Source of the DNA: Sulfuricurvum sp.
GTDB lineage: Bacteria; Campylobacterota; Campylobacteria; Campylobacterales; Sulfurimonadaceae
Direction: 5' to 3'
DNA: 64,000 nucleotides
NCBI GenBank assembly: GCA_028710885.1
Contig: JAQTTG010000001.1
Span: 186,001 to 250,000 of the forward strand
Of the stretch, positions 62,045 to 64,000 are shown piece by piece. The notes beneath the pieces are model-generated. The model was not told where the DNA came from. It searched no databases and was given only the letters and a program-made list of their open reading frames with translations. The translations under genes were made by a program, and so were the position numbers. The stretch's first letter is position 1; each line of letters opens with the position of its first letter.

Positions 62045-62708
62045 ATTTTTAGCCACAATGATTTTGACTTTTAAACTCGCTGCAATTACAACGATGATAT
62101 TACTCGTCATTGCAATCCCACTTGCAGCTTTTTTGGTCTTCGGAAAAATGCGATTTAAAAGCATTCTTGAGACCATTGTCTCTATGCCTCTGGTTCTCCC
62201 ACCTTCGGTATTGGGATTTTATCTCCTCGTAGCATTTAGCCCCTCTTCATTTATCGGAAAATTCTTAACTGATCACGGCATTCGTCTAGCATTTAGTTTC
62301 GAAGGGCTTGTTGTGGGATCAGTTATATTTAGCCTCCCTTTTATGGTCCACCCAATTCAATCGGCACTTAGTCAAGTACCTAAATCAATCTTTGAGGCCG
62401 CCTATACCCTCGGTAAATCAAAACTGCAAACCATGATACATGTTATTCTCCCATCAATACGACATGGACTGATATCGGGAATTGTACTCGCCTTTGCCCA
62501 TACAGTCGGAGAGTTTGGAGTAATTCTGATGATCGGCGGAAATATCCCCGGTGAGACACGTGTTGCCTCCATCGCTATCTATGACGAAGTTGAATCACTT
62601 AACTATGCACTGGCACATCAATATGCTTTAACCTTGTTTGCCGTAACCTTTGCCATACTTCTTCTTGTTTATACCCTTAATAAGAAATCGCTGGGGGATA
62701 TTAGATGA
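62034..62708 (+). CDS. modB: Molybdate ABC permease ModB
   Basis: A 224-residue inner-membrane permease with five to six helices. The ATPase-contact loop is clear (Glu-Ala-Ala-Tyr-Thr-Leu-Gly-Lys-Ser-Lys, then Leu-Pro-Ser-Ile), as are Pro-Leu-Val-Leu-Pro-Pro-Ser-Val-Leu-Gly-Phe-Tyr-Leu and Thr-Val-Gly-Glu-Phe-Gly-Val-Ile-Leu-Met-Ile-Gly-Gly-Asn-Ile-Pro-Gly of ModB. ATG at 62034 is used; the longer reading from 61956 lies inside the Mop gene. It should work with ModA encoded 21 kb upstream and ModC just downstream (4-base overlap). Confidence 0.93.
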   Translation: MESEFLATMILTFKLAAITTMILLVIAIPLAAFLVFGKMRFKSILETIVSMPLVLPPSVLGFYLLVAFSPSSFIGKFLTDHGIRLAFSFEGLVVGSVIFSLPFMVHPIQSALSQVPKSIFEAAYTLGKSKLQTMIHVILPSIRHGLISGIVLAFAHTVGEFGVILMIGGNIPGETRVASIAIYDEVESLNYALAHQYALTLFAVTFAILLLVYTLNKKSLGDIR

Positions 62709-63580
62709 TATTGATAAATATTAAAAAACATCTCGATACCGCGGAAGGCTCATTTGAAGCCCATTTCAAGCTTGAAGTCAACACCAGTGAGTTTCTTACC
62801 CTATTTGGTCCATCTGGTGCCGGTAAGACAACCTTGATGCGTATGATTGCCGGCTTAGAAACACCCGATAGCGGTGTTATCGAAGTCGATGATGAAATAT
62901 GGTTTGACAGCGCTCGTAACATTAATCTAACGCCTCAAAAACGAAGTATTGGATTTGTATTTCAAGACTATGCACTTTTCCCCACGATGAGTGTACGTAA
63001 AAATCTCCTCTTTGCTACGGAAAACGACGAACAACGGCAGAATGTCGATGAACTAATCGAAATAATCGAGCTCACTGCACTCGCTCACCGCCTTCCATCG
63101 ACCCTCTCAGGAGGACAAAAACAGCGGGTCGCATTAGCACGTGCATTAGTGCGTCGCCCAAAAATTCTCTTACTGGATGAACCTCTCTCTGCGCTCGATC
63201 CCACTATGCGGCAAAAACTGCAAAACGAACTTCTCCTCATTCATAAGAAACTCGATGTAACAACCCTTTTGGTGAGCCATGACATTGCCGAGACTGTAAA
63301 ACTCTCCGATCGAATAGCAGCGGTAGAAAAAGGTAAAATTGTCCGTTTATGCCCACCAATGGAATTTTTCAGTTCTAAAACTCTTAGTGGAAAACTTCAG
63401 CTGATTGGAGAGGTATTAAAAATCGAAGAAGATTTCCCGGTAGCAGTGGTTACATTACTCGTCGCATCGACAATCGTACGAGCTGTTATCAGTACCGATC
63501 AGGCATCATTATTAAATATTGGTTCGCATGCCATTATTTCATCCAAAGCATTTAACCCGATCGTCATGCCGATTCAGTAA
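62705..63580 (+). CDS. modC: Molybdate ABC transporter ATPase ModC
   Basis: A 291-residue ATPase. Walker A Gly-Pro-Ser-Gly-Ala-Gly-Lys-Thr-Thr is near residues 36-44, the signature Leu-Ser-Gly-Gly-Gln-Lys-Gln, and Walker B Leu-Leu-Leu-Asp-Glu-Pro-Leu-Ser-Ala-Leu-Asp. The final 60-70 residues form a short TOBE-like domain, which in ModC gives trans-inhibition by oxyanion. The family usually has about 350 residues, so this regulatory part is reduced. It is the last gene of the modD-mop-modB-modC operon, convergent with the PAS gene at the window edge. Confidence 0.93.
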   Translation: MILINIKKHLDTAEGSFEAHFKLEVNTSEFLTLFGPSGAGKTTLMRMIAGLETPDSGVIEVDDEIWFDSARNINLTPQKRSIGFVFQDYALFPTMSVRKNLLFATENDEQRQNVDELIEIIELTALAHRLPSTLSGGQKQRVALARALVRRPKILLLDEPLSALDPTMRQKLQNELLLIHKKLDVTTLLVSHDIAETVKLSDRIAAVEKGKIVRLCPPMEFFSSKTLSGKLQLIGEVLKIEEDFPVAVVTLLVASTIVRAVISTDQASLLNIGSHAIISSKAFNPIVMPIQ

Positions 63581-63600
63581 AATCATAAAGAGAACATAGT

Positions 63601-64000
63601 TTATTTACCAATTATTTTTTTAAACATAGATTTTAAAAATCCATCTTTGATAACCATCTTGTCTATGTATTCATCATATGTCATTTTTTTATCAGAGAGA
63701 AGTTGTGTTAAATATGCCTCAGACTCTGCCAGCCCCTTATTTTTTTCTATCGATAAGAGTTCAGCATATAGCTTAGAAATTTCATTCACAAGCTGAGCAT
63801 CTGCGGCTCGTCGGTGAGCAACATATCCTACAACACGATTTTCATATGGATGTTTTCGTATTTCAAAGTGTGTTGTAACCCAATAATAATCACCATTTTT
63901 TGCCAAATTTTTGACTACTGCAAAAATATCTTGATTTTTTTTAAGCCGTTCCCACATCAATTTGAAAATTATTGCCGGCATATCGGGATGACGAATAATA
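63601..64000 (-). CDS. CetB-like PAS-domain protein (5' end outside the window)
   Basis: The C-terminal 132 residues of a minus-strand gene whose start lies beyond the right edge. The sequence enters at Ile-Ile-Arg-His-Pro-Asp-Met-Pro, the same PAS signature as the CetB-like gene at 12.2 kb, continues with Asn-Gly-Asp-Tyr-Tyr-Trp-Val and Gly-Tyr-Val-Ala-His-Arg-Arg, and ends in a helical, Lys-rich tail. It is thus a second member of the subfamily and may pair with a receptor encoded outside. The downstream neighbour modC is convergent, with only 20 bases between. Confidence 0.85.
   Translation of the reverse strand, partial: IIRHPDMPAIIFKLMWERLKKNQDIFAVVKNLAKNGDYYWVTTHFEIRKHPYENRVVGYVAHRRAADAQLVNEISKLYAELLSIEKNKGLAESEAYLTQLLSDKKMTYDEYIDKMVIKDGFLKSMFKKIIGK

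Noticed and set aside
1-64000. CRISPR arrays, rRNA operons or complete insertion sequences
   Set aside because: No regularly spaced repeats, rRNA-like stretches or transposase genes were seen anywhere in the window.

Overview
The window reads as chromosomal DNA of a free-living Campylobacterota bacterium, most likely near Sulfuricurvum/Sulfurimonas. The evidence is the gatC ... cvpA-fur-lysS-glyA-DUF1882-SPOR ... aroE order, which matches as I recall it a conserved Campylobacter block; a CetA/CetB-type split energy-taxis receptor; a class II DAHP synthase; short-form HisG; type III pantothenate kinase; and moderate-to-low GC with long chains of overlapping genes. No rRNA, CRISPR array or complete insertion sequence was seen.

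Layout. 0.1-1.2 kb: three-gene operon with a thioredoxin between two unknown small proteins. 1.2-3.4 kb: a possible IS-end scar, a two-gene module (amidoligase plus HTH-gamma-glutamylcyclotransferase fusion), and tRNA-Leu(CAA). 3.4-12.2 kb: flgL behind a sigma-54 promoter, ftsK (apparently with an ATT start), acnB and dbpA. 12.2-14.1 kb: CetB/CetA-like chemoreceptor pair. 14.1-18.7 kb, minus strand: pgi, gap, a glycine-zipper protein, hisG, coaX and a cupin. 18.8-25.1 kb: a REC-PilZ / histidine kinase / REC / histidine kinase signalling operon and a small coiled-coil protein. 25.1-27.5 kb: Xer-type recombinase, BamB-like lipoprotein and YfgM-like protein. 27.6-39.9 kb: gatC, an ArsC-like gene, pilT, a PerR/Fur-like regulator whose mRNA looks leaderless, DAHP synthase, a diguanylate cyclase, cvpA, fur, lysS, glyA, a DUF1882 gene, a SPOR gene, trpE and aroE.

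The most interesting part is 39.9-63.6 kb, which I read as a molybdate/tungstate acquisition island. It opens with modE and modA and closes with modD, a di-Mop protein, modB and modC. Between them lie a porin, a group-3-type truncated globin, a private TonB, three TonB-dependent receptors, two paralogous class III binding proteins, a BtuCD-type permease and ATPase (the architecture of the Haemophilus MolABC molybdate importer), two methyltransferases, a luciferase-family flavin oxidoreductase, a TiaS-like DDTD protein, a di-haem peroxidase and several small unknowns. The motif T(A/T)TCGTTATATC, resembling ModE half-sites, occurs five times here, before modA (twice), before the porin, at the start of tonB and before the second receptor, and I did not notice it elsewhere in the window. 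This points to TonB-dependent uptake of a molybdenum or tungsten complex, perhaps one made by the island's own enzymes, controlled by ModE. Most of that function is inference.

Other features worth a look are a perfect 17-bp inverted repeat inside tonB and a switch-like hairpin leader before the globin gene. The window ends inside a second CetB-like PAS gene on the minus strand.
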